Shown: positions 1 through 6,110, counted from the stretch's first letter. The stretch: DNA of 7,774 bases from DASPXK01 sp035637315 (GCA_035637315.1 DASPXK010000347.1:1-7774); one strand, 5' to 3'. Made by a program: numbers and translations. The notes: generated by a model not told the origin, from the letters alone.

Positions 1-1
1 G

Positions 2-211
2 CCGCACATCCGGCTGATCCGTGACCTGCGCCCGCCCCGCAAGAAGCCGCACAAGCCGCGCAGATGGGTGGTGGAACGGACGCTGGCGTGGCTCTCGAAG
101 TGCCGCGCGATCCTGATTCGCTGGGACAAGCAGGCCGGCAACTACCTCGGGCTGCTCAAGCTCGCCTGTGCTCTCCTCTGGTGCCGAGGGCTATCCGGCC
201 TGCACCGATGA
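2..211 (+). CDS. IS5-family-type transposase, C-terminal fragment (5' end outside window)
   Basis: An open frame enters from the left edge and stops at TGA 209-211, giving 69 residues. It contains RWVVERTLAWLSKCR followed by AILIRWDKQAGNYLGLLKLA. This is the conserved end of IS4/IS5-type DDE transposases, where the Glu of VVER is the last catalytic acid, followed by the usual Trp, Arg and a basic xxRWDK stretch. A basic segment (RKKPHKPRR) precedes it, as in many IS5 proteins. The enzyme would cut and rejoin the ends of an insertion sequence. Whether the gene is intact depends on sequence to the left. I could not define the terminal inverted repeat after the stop. The reading frame ends inside the 3' end of the convergent methyltransferase (21-bp overlap), which suggests the element's right end lies within or just beyond 211-240. 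Family assignment is by motif only. Confidence 0.82.
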   Translation, partial: PHIRLIRDLRPPRKKPHKPRRWVVERTLAWLSKCRAILIRWDKQAGNYLGLLKLACALLWCRGLSGLHR

Positions 212-1021
212 CCCCTGCTGGGGGCCGGGGCTAGCGGTCGCCTTGATCGCCAGGTACAGATAGCGGTTCAGGCTGAAGAAATACGGCCTCGCATCGCCGC
301 TTGTCCAGAGGTCCTCGGCCCAGGCATCGGCCTCGTCCTGCGTAATTCCCTGGCGACCGACCACGAAGCGGGCGATCAGGCCGATGAGCCCGTAGCCGTA
401 GGTATTCGGATCAAGCTCCGGGTTCAGCAGCGGAATCACCTCGCGATGTTCAACCAGGAAGCCGGCCTGCTTCAGCCGCGCCGAGAGGGTCCGCGGCAGG
501 TACGGGTCGACGAGATGTTCGTTCCAGGCGGCCAGGATGCGCTCCATCCGCGCGCGATCCGCGCTGTGCCACACGATGGAGTCCCAATCCGTATCGACGA
601 TCAGCGCACGCCCGCCCGGGCACAGGACCCGGTACAGCTCCGCCAAGGCCAAGCCCACATCGTGGACGTACTCGTAGACCTGCGTGGAGACACCCACGTC
701 GAACTCGGCGTCGCCGAACGGGAGCTGCACGGCGTCCCCTGCCCGGAAGTCCACCCATGGTCGCTCCGGACAGCGGCTCCGGGCCATGGCGAGGAAGCTC
801 TCGCTGATGTCGATGCCGCAGACCCGGCCTGACGGCCCGACGGCACCGCCCATCTCACAGGCTAGGAACCCCGGGCCTGCGCCGATGTCCACGACGCGCT
901 CGCCCGGACCCAGCCTGAGCACTCGCATGATGGCCTGCCGCTGCGTGACCACATCGGGAGTCACGTACATGGCTTCGACGCGGCGCGCCGCCTCCTCGTC
1001 GAACTGCAATCCTGTACTCAT
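191..1021 (-). CDS. Class I SAM-dependent methyltransferase (UbiE/COQ5-like fold)
   Basis: This 276-residue protein is predicted to transfer a methyl group from S-adenosylmethionine to an unidentified small molecule in the cytoplasm. Motif I is VVDIGAGPG (residues 43-51), the acidic ribose-binding position is in GIDIS (69-73), GDAVQLPF (95-102) matches motif II, and LYRVLCPGGRALIVD (129-143) matches the post-motif region of methyltransferase domain 11/25 proteins. The C-terminal half (about 150-260) is probably the substrate lid and ends in SLNRYLYLAIK, a common end for this group. The last 16 residues (ATASPGPQQGSSVQAG) are low-complexity, and their final codons lie on the antisense of the transposase gene. 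The ATG at 1021 is preceded by a strong GGAGGGG (1027-1033), which supports this start. It is divergent from the amidohydrolase. Family is secure; substrate unknown. Confidence 0.9.
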   Translation of the reverse strand: MSTGLQFDEEAARRVEAMYVTPDVVTQRQAIMRVLRLGPGERVVDIGAGPGFLACEMGGAVGPSGRVCGIDISESFLAMARSRCPERPWVDFRAGDAVQLPFGDAEFDVGVSTQVYEYVHDVGLALAELYRVLCPGGRALIVDTDWDSIVWHSADRARMERILAAWNEHLVDPYLPRTLSARLKQAGFLVEHREVIPLLNPELDPNTYGYGLIGLIARFVVGRQGITQDEADAWAEDLWTSGDARPYFFSLNRYLYLAIKATASPGPQQGSSVQAG

Positions 1022-1244
1022 GCTCGCCCCTCCCCCGTCGCTGAAGACCTCTGCGGTCGCTCAAGGCCGCCGGGCTCTCAGCGTAGGGCGTCTACCATGC
1101 GGGCTGCAACTGACGGTATCCGGCGCAACCGCTGGTTCTGCCCGGAGCGTTCTGAGATAGTTACTAAAGGAAGCGCGGGAAACTCACTATTGGCTCCGTT
1201 TGTTGTTGGCGTGTGGCATGGTGCCGCTCAATTCGGAGGTAAAG
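1022..1244. promoter_or_regulatory. Divergent intergenic region between methyltransferase and amidohydrolase
   Basis: This 223-bp spacer must hold the promoters for both flanking genes, which point away from each other. It is less GC-rich around 1150-1215 (TAGTTACTAAAGGAAG, then ACTATTGGCTCCGTTTG) than the surrounding genes. I could not find a -35/-10 pair good enough to name in either direction. A 6-bp inverted repeat, CGCTGA (1039-1044) with TCAGCG (1078-1083), lies in the probable methyltransferase leader. Short open frames here overlap the real starts, lack good ribosome binding sites and are not credible genes. Confidence 0.4.
1235..1240 (+). promoter_or_regulatory. Ribosome binding site deciding the amidohydrolase start
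   Basis: GGAGGT lies four bases before ATG 1245. The same frame is open further upstream, with a TTG at 1200 and a GTG at 1221, but neither has a comparable site and the protein family begins at MRTLLQGGWV. The start is therefore set at 1245. Confidence 0.75.
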
Positions 1245-2687
1245 ATGCGAACGCTTCTTCAAGGTGGCTGGGTCGTGGGCTTCGATGGGCGCGGGCATGA
1301 GCTGGTGCCTGATGGCGTGGTCGTCTACGAAGACGACCGTATCGTCCACGTCGGGCACCGTTTCGAGGGGACCGCGGACCGCCGCATCGACGCGCACGGC
1401 AAGCTGATCACACCCGGGCTGATCAACTGCCACATCCATGCCGACCTGAACGCCCGCCACATCATGCTCACCGACGCGACTAAGAGCAATTACTTCGGCC
1501 AGAATTTCCTGGCCTATGGCGCCGGCCGGCGTGGTGCTCCCCAGCCGCGTCGGCGCGCGGAAGTGGAGGGCAAGTTCGGCGTCTGGGCCGCCGTTCGGGG
1601 CGGCGCGACGACCATCCTGGACATCGGCACGCGCGGCGACATGCTCGAAGGGTTCGCGGAGATGGCGGGCCAGCTGGGTGTGCGGGCCTACCTCGGGCCG
1701 GCGTTTCGGAGTGCCAACTACGTTCTCGACGATGAGGGCCGCATCCAGTGGGACTGGGACGAAGAGGCCGGCCTGGCCGGCCTCGAGCAGGCCAAGCGGT
1801 ACGTCGAGCGGTATCACGGCGCACACAACGATCGAATCCGCGGGCTGCTCTATCCGGGCCAGCTCGACACATGTAGTGCGGAGCTGCTCCAGGCGACCAA
1901 GCGGGTCGCCGCCGAGCTGGGCATGGGCATCCAGCTGCACGCCGCGATGAACCTGGTCGAGTTTCAGACCGTCCTTCGCGAACGGCAGGTGACGCCGATC
2001 AAGTACCTTGACCAAATTGGCTTTCTGGGTCCGGAGGTCATCCTGGGCCACTGCGTCTTTCACGCCGGCCATTCCTGGTCGCACTATCCGTACGTGGACG
2101 ACCTGCAGATCCTGGCCGACAGCGGCGCCTCGATCGCCCACGCCCCCTACAAATACGCCAAGATGGGGCTAGCACTCGAATCGTTTGAGCGCTACCGGGC
2201 CCGCGGCATCAACATCGCCCTGGGCACCGACACGTTCCCGGAGGACCTCGTGAGCGAGATGCGGCTGGCGGCGCTCGTGTGCCGGATCGTCGACGGCAAC
2301 TTCCGGGCCGGCAAGCCTCACGACGTCTTCGACGCCGCCACGCTGGGCGGAGCTCGGGCGCTCGGCCGCGACGACCTGGGCCGGCTAGCCCCGGGCGCCA
2401 AGGCGGACATCCTGGCATTCGATCTGCAGCAGATGCACTTCGGCGGCGTGCACGACCCGATCAAGTCGCTCGTGGAGGGCGCCAGCGGGCGCGACATCGA
2501 GCTGATCGTGGTCGACGGCCAGACGCTGGTCGAGGACGGGCGCCCGACCCGCGTCGACGAGGGCGAGCTACTCCGCCAGGTCCAGGAGGCGTCCGAGGTG
2601 ACCTGGGCCAGCATCCCCCAGTGGCGCGCCCGCGGCCAGACAGTCGACGACGTCGCCCCGATGAGCTACCCGGTGCGTTCTAGCTAA
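1245..2687 (+). CDS. Metal-dependent amidohydrolase (AtzA/TrzN/SAH-deaminase-like)
   Basis: This 480-residue enzyme belongs to the amidohydrolase superfamily, whose members hydrolyse C-N or C-Cl bonds on heterocycles and related compounds. The N-terminal beta-sandwich strands come first (LLQGGWVVGFDG, then VVVYEDDRIVHVG). The TIM barrel starts at LITPGLINCHIHAD, where H63 and H65 form the HxH metal pair. Further predicted ligands or catalytic residues are H232 (IQLHAAMN), H269 (LGHCVFH) and D329 (ALGTDTFPED). The C-terminal return to the sandwich is typical (LGRLAPGAKADILAFDL). Length is normal for the family (about 430-480). Oddly, the residue three after H232, a Glu in AtzA, TrzN and SAH deaminase, is Met235 here. 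The gene stands alone on this strand and converges on the transporter operon; a role in processing the imported compound is inference only. Superfamily is secure; substrate unknown. Confidence 0.92.
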   Translation: MRTLLQGGWVVGFDGRGHELVPDGVVVYEDDRIVHVGHRFEGTADRRIDAHGKLITPGLINCHIHADLNARHIMLTDATKSNYFGQNFLAYGAGRRGAPQPRRRAEVEGKFGVWAAVRGGATTILDIGTRGDMLEGFAEMAGQLGVRAYLGPAFRSANYVLDDEGRIQWDWDEEAGLAGLEQAKRYVERYHGAHNDRIRGLLYPGQLDTCSAELLQATKRVAAELGMGIQLHAAMNLVEFQTVLRERQVTPIKYLDQIGFLGPEVILGHCVFHAGHSWSHYPYVDDLQILADSGASIAHAPYKYAKMGLALESFERYRARGINIALGTDTFPEDLVSEMRLAALVCRIVDGNFRAGKPHDVFDAATLGGARALGRDDLGRLAPGAKADILAFDLQQMHFGGVHDPIKSLVEGASGRDIELIVVDGQTLVEDGRPTRVDEGELLRQVQEASEVTWASIPQWRARGQTVDDVAPMSYPVRSS

Positions 2688-2688
2688 G

Positions 2689-2704
2689 CGGGGGTCGACC
2701 CCCG
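2689..2704. terminator. Perfect 16-bp palindrome, possible bidirectional terminator
   Basis: CGGGGGTCGACCCCCG begins two bases after the amidohydrolase TAA and sits in the 46-bp gap between two convergent genes. It can fold as a 6-bp all-GC stem with a TCGA loop in RNA from either strand. There is no T-tract on either side, so a classical intrinsic terminator is not shown. It could instead be a protein-binding palindrome or a dispersed GC-rich repeat. Confidence 0.4.
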
Positions 2705-2733
2705 GTCCCTCACGGTCGCGGTACTGAGCGCGC

Positions 2734-3594
2734 CTACGCTCCGCGTTCGCGCTGGGGGCGCCACGAGTCGAAACGCACCTCGATTCGGCGCAGCACCTCA
2801 AGACTCACCATGCCCGCCGCGCAGATCAGCATCACGCCCACCATGACCCGGTCAGTCTGAAAGGTCGCCCCAGCTTTGGCCATCATGTAGCCGATGCCAG
2901 CCTGGGCGGCGATCAGCTCCCCCACGATCACGCCGATCAGCGCGCGCCCGATCGCGAGTTTCAGGCCGGTCAACATGAACGGCAGCGACCCGGGCAAGGC
3001 GACCGTGACGAAGATCTGTCGATCCCTGGCCCCAAAGGAGCGCGCAAGGCGGATCAGCGACTCATCCAGGTTGCGAATCCCGGCCAGCGTGCTGATCAGG
3101 ATCGGGAACACGGCCCCCAGGAAGACGAGCGCGATCTTGGAGTTCATGCCGATCCCGAACCAGATGATCAGCAGCGGCACCAGCGCCACCCGCGGCATGG
3201 CGTAGAAGGCCGACACAAGCGGATCGAGGAGTGCGTTAACGCGCCGGTACCAGCCCATCGCGATGCCAAGCGGGACGCCAACGGCGATCGACGCCACGTA
3301 GCCGACGGCGAACTCCTGAGAGCTGACCCAGACGTCGTTCCAGAAGGAGCTGTCGGCGGCCAGCCGGAGGAACGCGCCAGTTACCAGAGAGGGGGCGCTG
3401 AAGAACAGCTTGCCGTTTTGGACACTCGTGCCGGCCCACTCCCAGAGTGCTAGAAAGACCAGCACGCCCACGGCACCGAGGATGGCGTTCTCGCGGCTCT
3501 TGCTCTGCCGTCTGACCCCGTACACCGCCTCGGGCCGTCCGCTTGAGGCGGGTTGGGCCGCGACTAGCCGTAGCTCTGAGACTTGCTCAGCCAT
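2734..3594 (-). CDS. ABC transporter permease, SsuC/TauC/NMT1 type
   Basis: This 286-residue inner-membrane protein belongs to the BPD_transp_1 family and would form the import channel fed by the lipoproteins encoded upstream. I see about six hydrophobic spans, near residues 36-57, 94-115, 126-149, 152-173, 217-237 and 249-268. The cytoplasmic EAA loop that contacts the ATPase is visible at about 181-205, as RLARSFGARDRQIFVTVALP with G188 and the closing LP at 200-201. PRVALVPLLIIWFGIG (134-149) is a family hallmark. The start is set at ATG 3594 because GAGGTG (3601-3606) is six bases upstream; an in-frame GTG at 3603 would add three residues but overlaps that site. It is the last gene of the operon, 57 bases after SBP2. 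No ATP-binding subunit is encoded in the window. Confidence 0.9.
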   Translation of the reverse strand: MAEQVSELRLVAAQPASSGRPEAVYGVRRQSKSRENAILGAVGVLVFLALWEWAGTSVQNGKLFFSAPSLVTGAFLRLAADSSFWNDVWVSSQEFAVGYVASIAVGVPLGIAMGWYRRVNALLDPLVSAFYAMPRVALVPLLIIWFGIGMNSKIALVFLGAVFPILISTLAGIRNLDESLIRLARSFGARDRQIFVTVALPGSLPFMLTGLKLAIGRALIGVIVGELIAAQAGIGYMMAKAGATFQTDRVMVGVMLICAAGMVSLEVLRRIEVRFDSWRPQRERGA

Positions 3595-3600
3595 TGCGTT

Positions 3601-3606
3601 CACCTC
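3601..3606 (-). promoter_or_regulatory. Ribosome binding site of the permease
   Basis: On the minus strand GAGGTG precedes ATG 3594 with a six-base gap. It lies in the 57-base gap after the SBP2 stop, so the permease has its own initiation site rather than a direct stop/start overlap. The GTG within this site would be the alternative start at 3603 and is less likely. Confidence 0.65.
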
Positions 3607-3651
3607 ATGCGCGAAAGCCGGCCGATTAGACCGCTGGCCTCCAACCTGTCC

Positions 3652-4758
3652 CTAGAGCCTCTCCAGCACCCCGCTGGCCTTCATCTTGTCGAGGAACGTC
3701 AGGTCCACGAACTCCTCCGGTTTGGCGTTCTTCGCCGCCGGGATCTCCTCCGCCGCCAGATCGAGGCTGAACTGGATGCCCGACAGCGACGGGTAGCCGT
3801 CCCGCAAGTATACGTCGCGGAAGTAGTTGTACGTCTCCTCGAGCACTTTAGCGTCCTCGATGCCGGCGTGTTTGCGAATCACCTGCAGCCCAAACTCGCG
3901 ATCCGATATCAAGCGGCGCGTGCCCCTGATGCTCGCCCTGATGTAACGCTCGACCAGATCCGGGTTCTCGCGGGCCCACGTTCGGGTCGTAGCGATCGCC
4001 CCGGTGACGAGGCGTGTCTCAGACATCTTCATGTCGAGCAGCTCGCGGTAGCCCAGCTCGCCTGCCACGAAGCTGTCAGGTGGCGAGAAGATGCCACCCT
4101 CTACCTTGCCCGCCTGCATGGCGGCGATCGTCTCTGGTGGGCCGCCAGTCGCGATGAACGTGACCTGGTCCTTCAGACCGAGCTGTTCCAGACCAACCCG
4201 ACCGGCCACATGGGTGATGGCCCCGAAGTTGGTGATTCCGAGCGCCTTGCCGCGCAGTTGCTCGGGGCGCTCGATCGATGGCTGGACGTAGATCGCCTGA
4301 GTCAGGCGGTCGATGAAGCTGGCTACAATGACGAAGTCGCCGCCCTGCAGGTCGGCCTCGACGATCTGTTGGCCGCCGGCAATAGTGATCGGGACGTCGC
4401 CGCCGCGCATCGCGGCCAGCACAGGCGCCCCGGCCTGGATGCGCGACAGGCTGACGTCCAGCCCCTCTTCGTCGAAGAAGCCGCCCTCCTTGGCCGCCGT
4501 GATCGAGGCCAGAGCGGCGCTCGTGGACGTGAAGGCCGACTTGAGCGCGACCTTGGCCTGTGGCTTGGCTTCGGGCTTCGCGGTCGGCGCGACGGCTGCG
4601 GCGGGCTTGGCGACAGCCGCGGCCGTGGGGGCCTCCTTGCCCGGCGCGGCGGTCGGAGGCGCCGGCGCCGCGGCCGGCCCGCAGGCGGCCAACCCCAGGC
4701 TGAGCACTATGGCGACGTTGGCAAGGCCGACGTTGGGCCGGATAGACGACGATGCCAT
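3652..4758 (-). CDS. ABC solute-binding lipoprotein SBP2 (SsuA/TauA/NMT1-like)
   Basis: This 368-residue lipoprotein is predicted to capture the substrate outside the membrane and deliver it to the permease. The signal peptide ends in a canonical lipobox, LAAC, with lipidated Cys at 26. An Ala/Pro/Thr/Lys-rich linker follows to about residue 68. The NMT1/SsuA-type domain then contains AAKEGGFFDEEGLDV (88-102), a loop with GAPVLAAMRGGDVPI (110-124), and the hinge segment around LRGKALGITNFG (168-179). The ATG at 4758 shares one base with the SBP1 stop (TGATG), and the last codons of SBP1 supply a GGGGGAAG ribosome site. A GTG at 4773 would add five residues and is less likely. It is about three quarters identical to SBP1 by my hand alignment, without gaps across 300 residues. 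It ends four codons earlier than SBP1. Ligand unknown. Confidence 0.9.
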   Translation of the reverse strand: MASSSIRPNVGLANVAIVLSLGLAACGPAAAPAPPTAAPGKEAPTAAAVAKPAAAVAPTAKPEAKPQAKVALKSAFTSTSAALASITAAKEGGFFDEEGLDVSLSRIQAGAPVLAAMRGGDVPITIAGGQQIVEADLQGGDFVIVASFIDRLTQAIYVQPSIERPEQLRGKALGITNFGAITHVAGRVGLEQLGLKDQVTFIATGGPPETIAAMQAGKVEGGIFSPPDSFVAGELGYRELLDMKMSETRLVTGAIATTRTWARENPDLVERYIRASIRGTRRLISDREFGLQVIRKHAGIEDAKVLEETYNYFRDVYLRDGYPSLSGIQFSLDLAAEEIPAAKNAKPEEFVDLTFLDKMKASGVLERL

Positions 4759-5912
4759 CAGTTCTTCCCCCACAGCTTCTCCACCAGTCCGCTGGCCTTG
4801 ATCTTATCGATGAACGTCAAGTCCACGAACTGCTCCGGCTTGGCGTTCCTCGCGTCCGGGATCTCCTCGGCCGCCAGATCGATGCTGAACTGGAGGGCGT
4901 CCAGGGCCGGGTAGCCGTCCTTGACGTACACATCACGGTAGTAGTTGTACGTCTCCTCGAGGACCTTCGGGTCGTCGATGCCGGAGTGCTTGCGGACCAC
5001 CTGCATCCCAAACTGAGCGTCTGTCATCAGGCGGTAAGTTCCCTTGATCGTCGCTCGGATGTAGCGCTCGACCAGGTCCGGGTTGTCGCGGGCCCACTTG
5101 CTGGTCGTAGCGATGGCCGCTCCGAGCAAATGCGCGTCGAGGGCCTTGATGTCGATCAATTCTCGGAAGCCGAGGTCGCGGACGACGAAGCTGTCTGGGG
5201 GCGAGAAGATGCCGCCCTGCACCTTGCCGGCCTGCATGGCGGCCGTCGTCTCGGGTGGGCCGCCGGTGGCCACGAAGGTGACCTGGTCCTTCAGGCCGAG
5301 CTTCTCGACGCCGACCCTGCCGGCCACGTGGGTGGCAGCGCCAAAGTTGGTGACTCCAAGCGCCTTGCCGCGCAGCTGCTCCGGCCGCTCGATCGACTTG
5401 TCGACGTAGATCGACTGCGTGAAGCGGTCGCTGAAGCCCGCGACTATCACGAAGTCGCCGCCTTGTAAGTCGGCCTCGACGATCTGCTGGGCGCCGACCA
5501 TGGCGATCGGCACGTCACCGCCACGCAGGGCGGCAAGTACCGGCGCCCCGGCCTGGATGCGCGTCAGGCTGACGTCTAGCCCCTCCTCGTCGAAGAAACC
5601 GCCCTCCTTGGCCGCGCTGACGGGCGCAAGCGTGGCGGCCGTCGATGTGAAGGCCGACTTGAGGGTGACCTTGGCCGGCGCCTTCGCCTCGGGCTTGGCC
5701 GTCGGCGCGACCGCCGGCGCCTGCGTGGCGGCCGGCTTGGCGACGGCCGCGGCCGTGGGGGCCTCCTTGGCTGGCGCGGCGGTGGGCGGCGCCGGTGCCG
5801 CGGCCTGACGGCAGGCCGCGGTCCCAAGGCTGAGGGCTATGGCCACGATGGCCACACGGGCGCGCCTCGACGTCAGCCACCCGACCGGCGTCCGGATACT
5901 CGCTTTGTCCAT
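4758..5912 (-). CDS. ABC solute-binding lipoprotein SBP1 (SsuA/TauA/NMT1-like)
   Basis: First gene of the minus-strand transporter operon, 384 residues. The N-terminus has a basic stretch (TSRRARV) and hydrophobic core, then TAAC with the probable lipidated Cys at 34. Thr at the -3 position is less usual than the Leu found in SBP2. A low-complexity linker (APPTAAPAKE, then APTAAAVAKP and TAKPEAKAPA) runs to about residue 80. The binding domain carries AAKEGGFFDEEGLDV, QQIVEADLQGGDF, LRGKALGVTNFGAATHVAG and GGIFSPPDSF, as expected for NMT1/SsuA-type periplasmic binding proteins that bind small organic N- or S-compounds. The ATG at 5912 is chosen over GTG 5918 because GGGAGGG (5918-5924) is correctly spaced for it. 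It overlaps SBP2 by one base. Its ligand is unknown, and it may differ from that of SBP2. Confidence 0.9.
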   Translation of the reverse strand: MDKASIRTPVGWLTSRRARVAIVAIALSLGTAACRQAAAPAPPTAAPAKEAPTAAAVAKPAATQAPAVAPTAKPEAKAPAKVTLKSAFTSTAATLAPVSAAKEGGFFDEEGLDVSLTRIQAGAPVLAALRGGDVPIAMVGAQQIVEADLQGGDFVIVAGFSDRFTQSIYVDKSIERPEQLRGKALGVTNFGAATHVAGRVGVEKLGLKDQVTFVATGGPPETTAAMQAGKVQGGIFSPPDSFVVRDLGFRELIDIKALDAHLLGAAIATTSKWARDNPDLVERYIRATIKGTYRLMTDAQFGMQVVRKHSGIDDPKVLEETYNYYRDVYVKDGYPALDALQFSIDLAAEEIPDARNAKPEQFVDLTFIDKIKASGLVEKLWGKN

Positions 5913-5917
5913 GCCCA

Positions 5918-5924
5918 CCCTCCC
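5918..5924 (-). promoter_or_regulatory. Ribosome binding site of the transporter operon's first gene
   Basis: GGGAGGG on the minus strand is five bases before ATG 5912. It overlaps the alternative GTG start at 5918 and so argues against that start. Confidence 0.65.
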
Positions 5925-6009
5925 TCAGGCCGTTCCCAGCCCAATCCTGATGGGCAGGATACGCCGGAGCTGCCCTGCCTGTCATCAATATTAGTTCACG
6001 CCGGCCGGT

Positions 6010-6065
6010 AGCGGGGGGGCTTGTCCCCCGCTCTGTCAGGTCTTTACAGTTGCGGACAAGCCCCC
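6010..6065. repeat. Nested GC-rich inverted repeats in the divergent promoter region
   Basis: AGCGGGGG (6010-6017) and CCCCCGCT (6025-6032) form a perfect 8-bp stem with a seven-base loop. In addition, GGGGGCTTGTCC (6015-6026) is a perfect 12-bp inverted match to GGACAAGCCCCC (6054-6065), 27 bases apart, so the region can fold in two mutually exclusive ways. There is no T-tract. Possible roles are a regulator-binding site, an attenuator-like leader or a dispersed repeat; none is proven. Confidence 0.6.
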
Positions 6066-6099
6066 GCGCTTCAGCATTTCGGCGAGTGTATGATGTGCG

Positions 6100-6104
6100 G
6101 GAGA
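6100..6104 (+). promoter_or_regulatory. Ribosome binding site deciding the DUF3052-like start
   Basis: GGAGA is six bases upstream of ATG 6111. The frame is open from 6021, but that longer start lies within the inverted repeats and would add residues with no resemblance to the family. Confidence 0.55.
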
Positions 6105-6110
6105 AAGCCC

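Larger units (their letters stand above)
3652..5912 (-). repeat. Tandem duplication of the binding-protein gene (two ~1.1-kb units)
   Basis: SBP1 (5912-4758) and SBP2 (4758-3652) are direct head-to-tail copies. From the Lys that begins each binding domain to the shared final Leu, I count about 70 differences in 300 aligned residues and no gaps. The linkers differ by an indel of several residues. Long runs of DNA also match, for example around the GGPPET and GGIFSPPDSF codons. The copies are divergent enough that this is an established duplication, not an assembly artefact. Confidence 0.85.
5913..6110. promoter_or_regulatory. Divergent intergenic region upstream of SBP1 and the DUF3052-like gene
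   Basis: This 198-bp spacer must carry the promoters for the leftward transporter operon and the rightward DUF3052-like gene. On the minus strand an AT-rich TAATAT (5993-5988) is the best -10 candidate for the operon, but no convincing -35 is seen at the right distance. On the plus strand TATGAT (6089-6094) is one mismatch from the consensus -10; the upstream TTTACA (6043-6048) is too far away to pair with it. Between these lie strong GC-rich inverted repeats, described separately. Confidence 0.4.

Noticed and set aside
212..230. Short CCCC-TGCT-GGGG hairpin just after the transposase stop
   Set aside because: The stem is only four to five base pairs and lies within the methyltransferase coding end, so it cannot be told from chance in GC-rich DNA as a terminator or insertion-sequence terminal repeat.
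1097..1300. Small 67-codon plus-strand frame before the amidohydrolase
   Set aside because: It overlaps the amidohydrolase start in another frame and has no ribosome site or conserved features.
1164..2141. A 325-codon minus-strand open frame inside the amidohydrolase
   Set aside because: It is antisense to conserved amidohydrolase motifs, and its sequence shows no family resemblance.
4600..4690. Repetitive GC-rich DNA in the SBP1 and SBP2 linkers considered as a repeat array
   Set aside because: The periodicity comes from Ala/Pro/Thr/Lys codons in the lipoprotein linkers; there are no regular spacers, so it is not CRISPR or another array.
3583..4914. A 443-codon plus-strand open frame opposite SBP2
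   Set aside because: It is antisense to SBP2 and part of SBP1. A similar frame lies opposite SBP1, so it simply mirrors the duplicated gene. No domain and poor composition.
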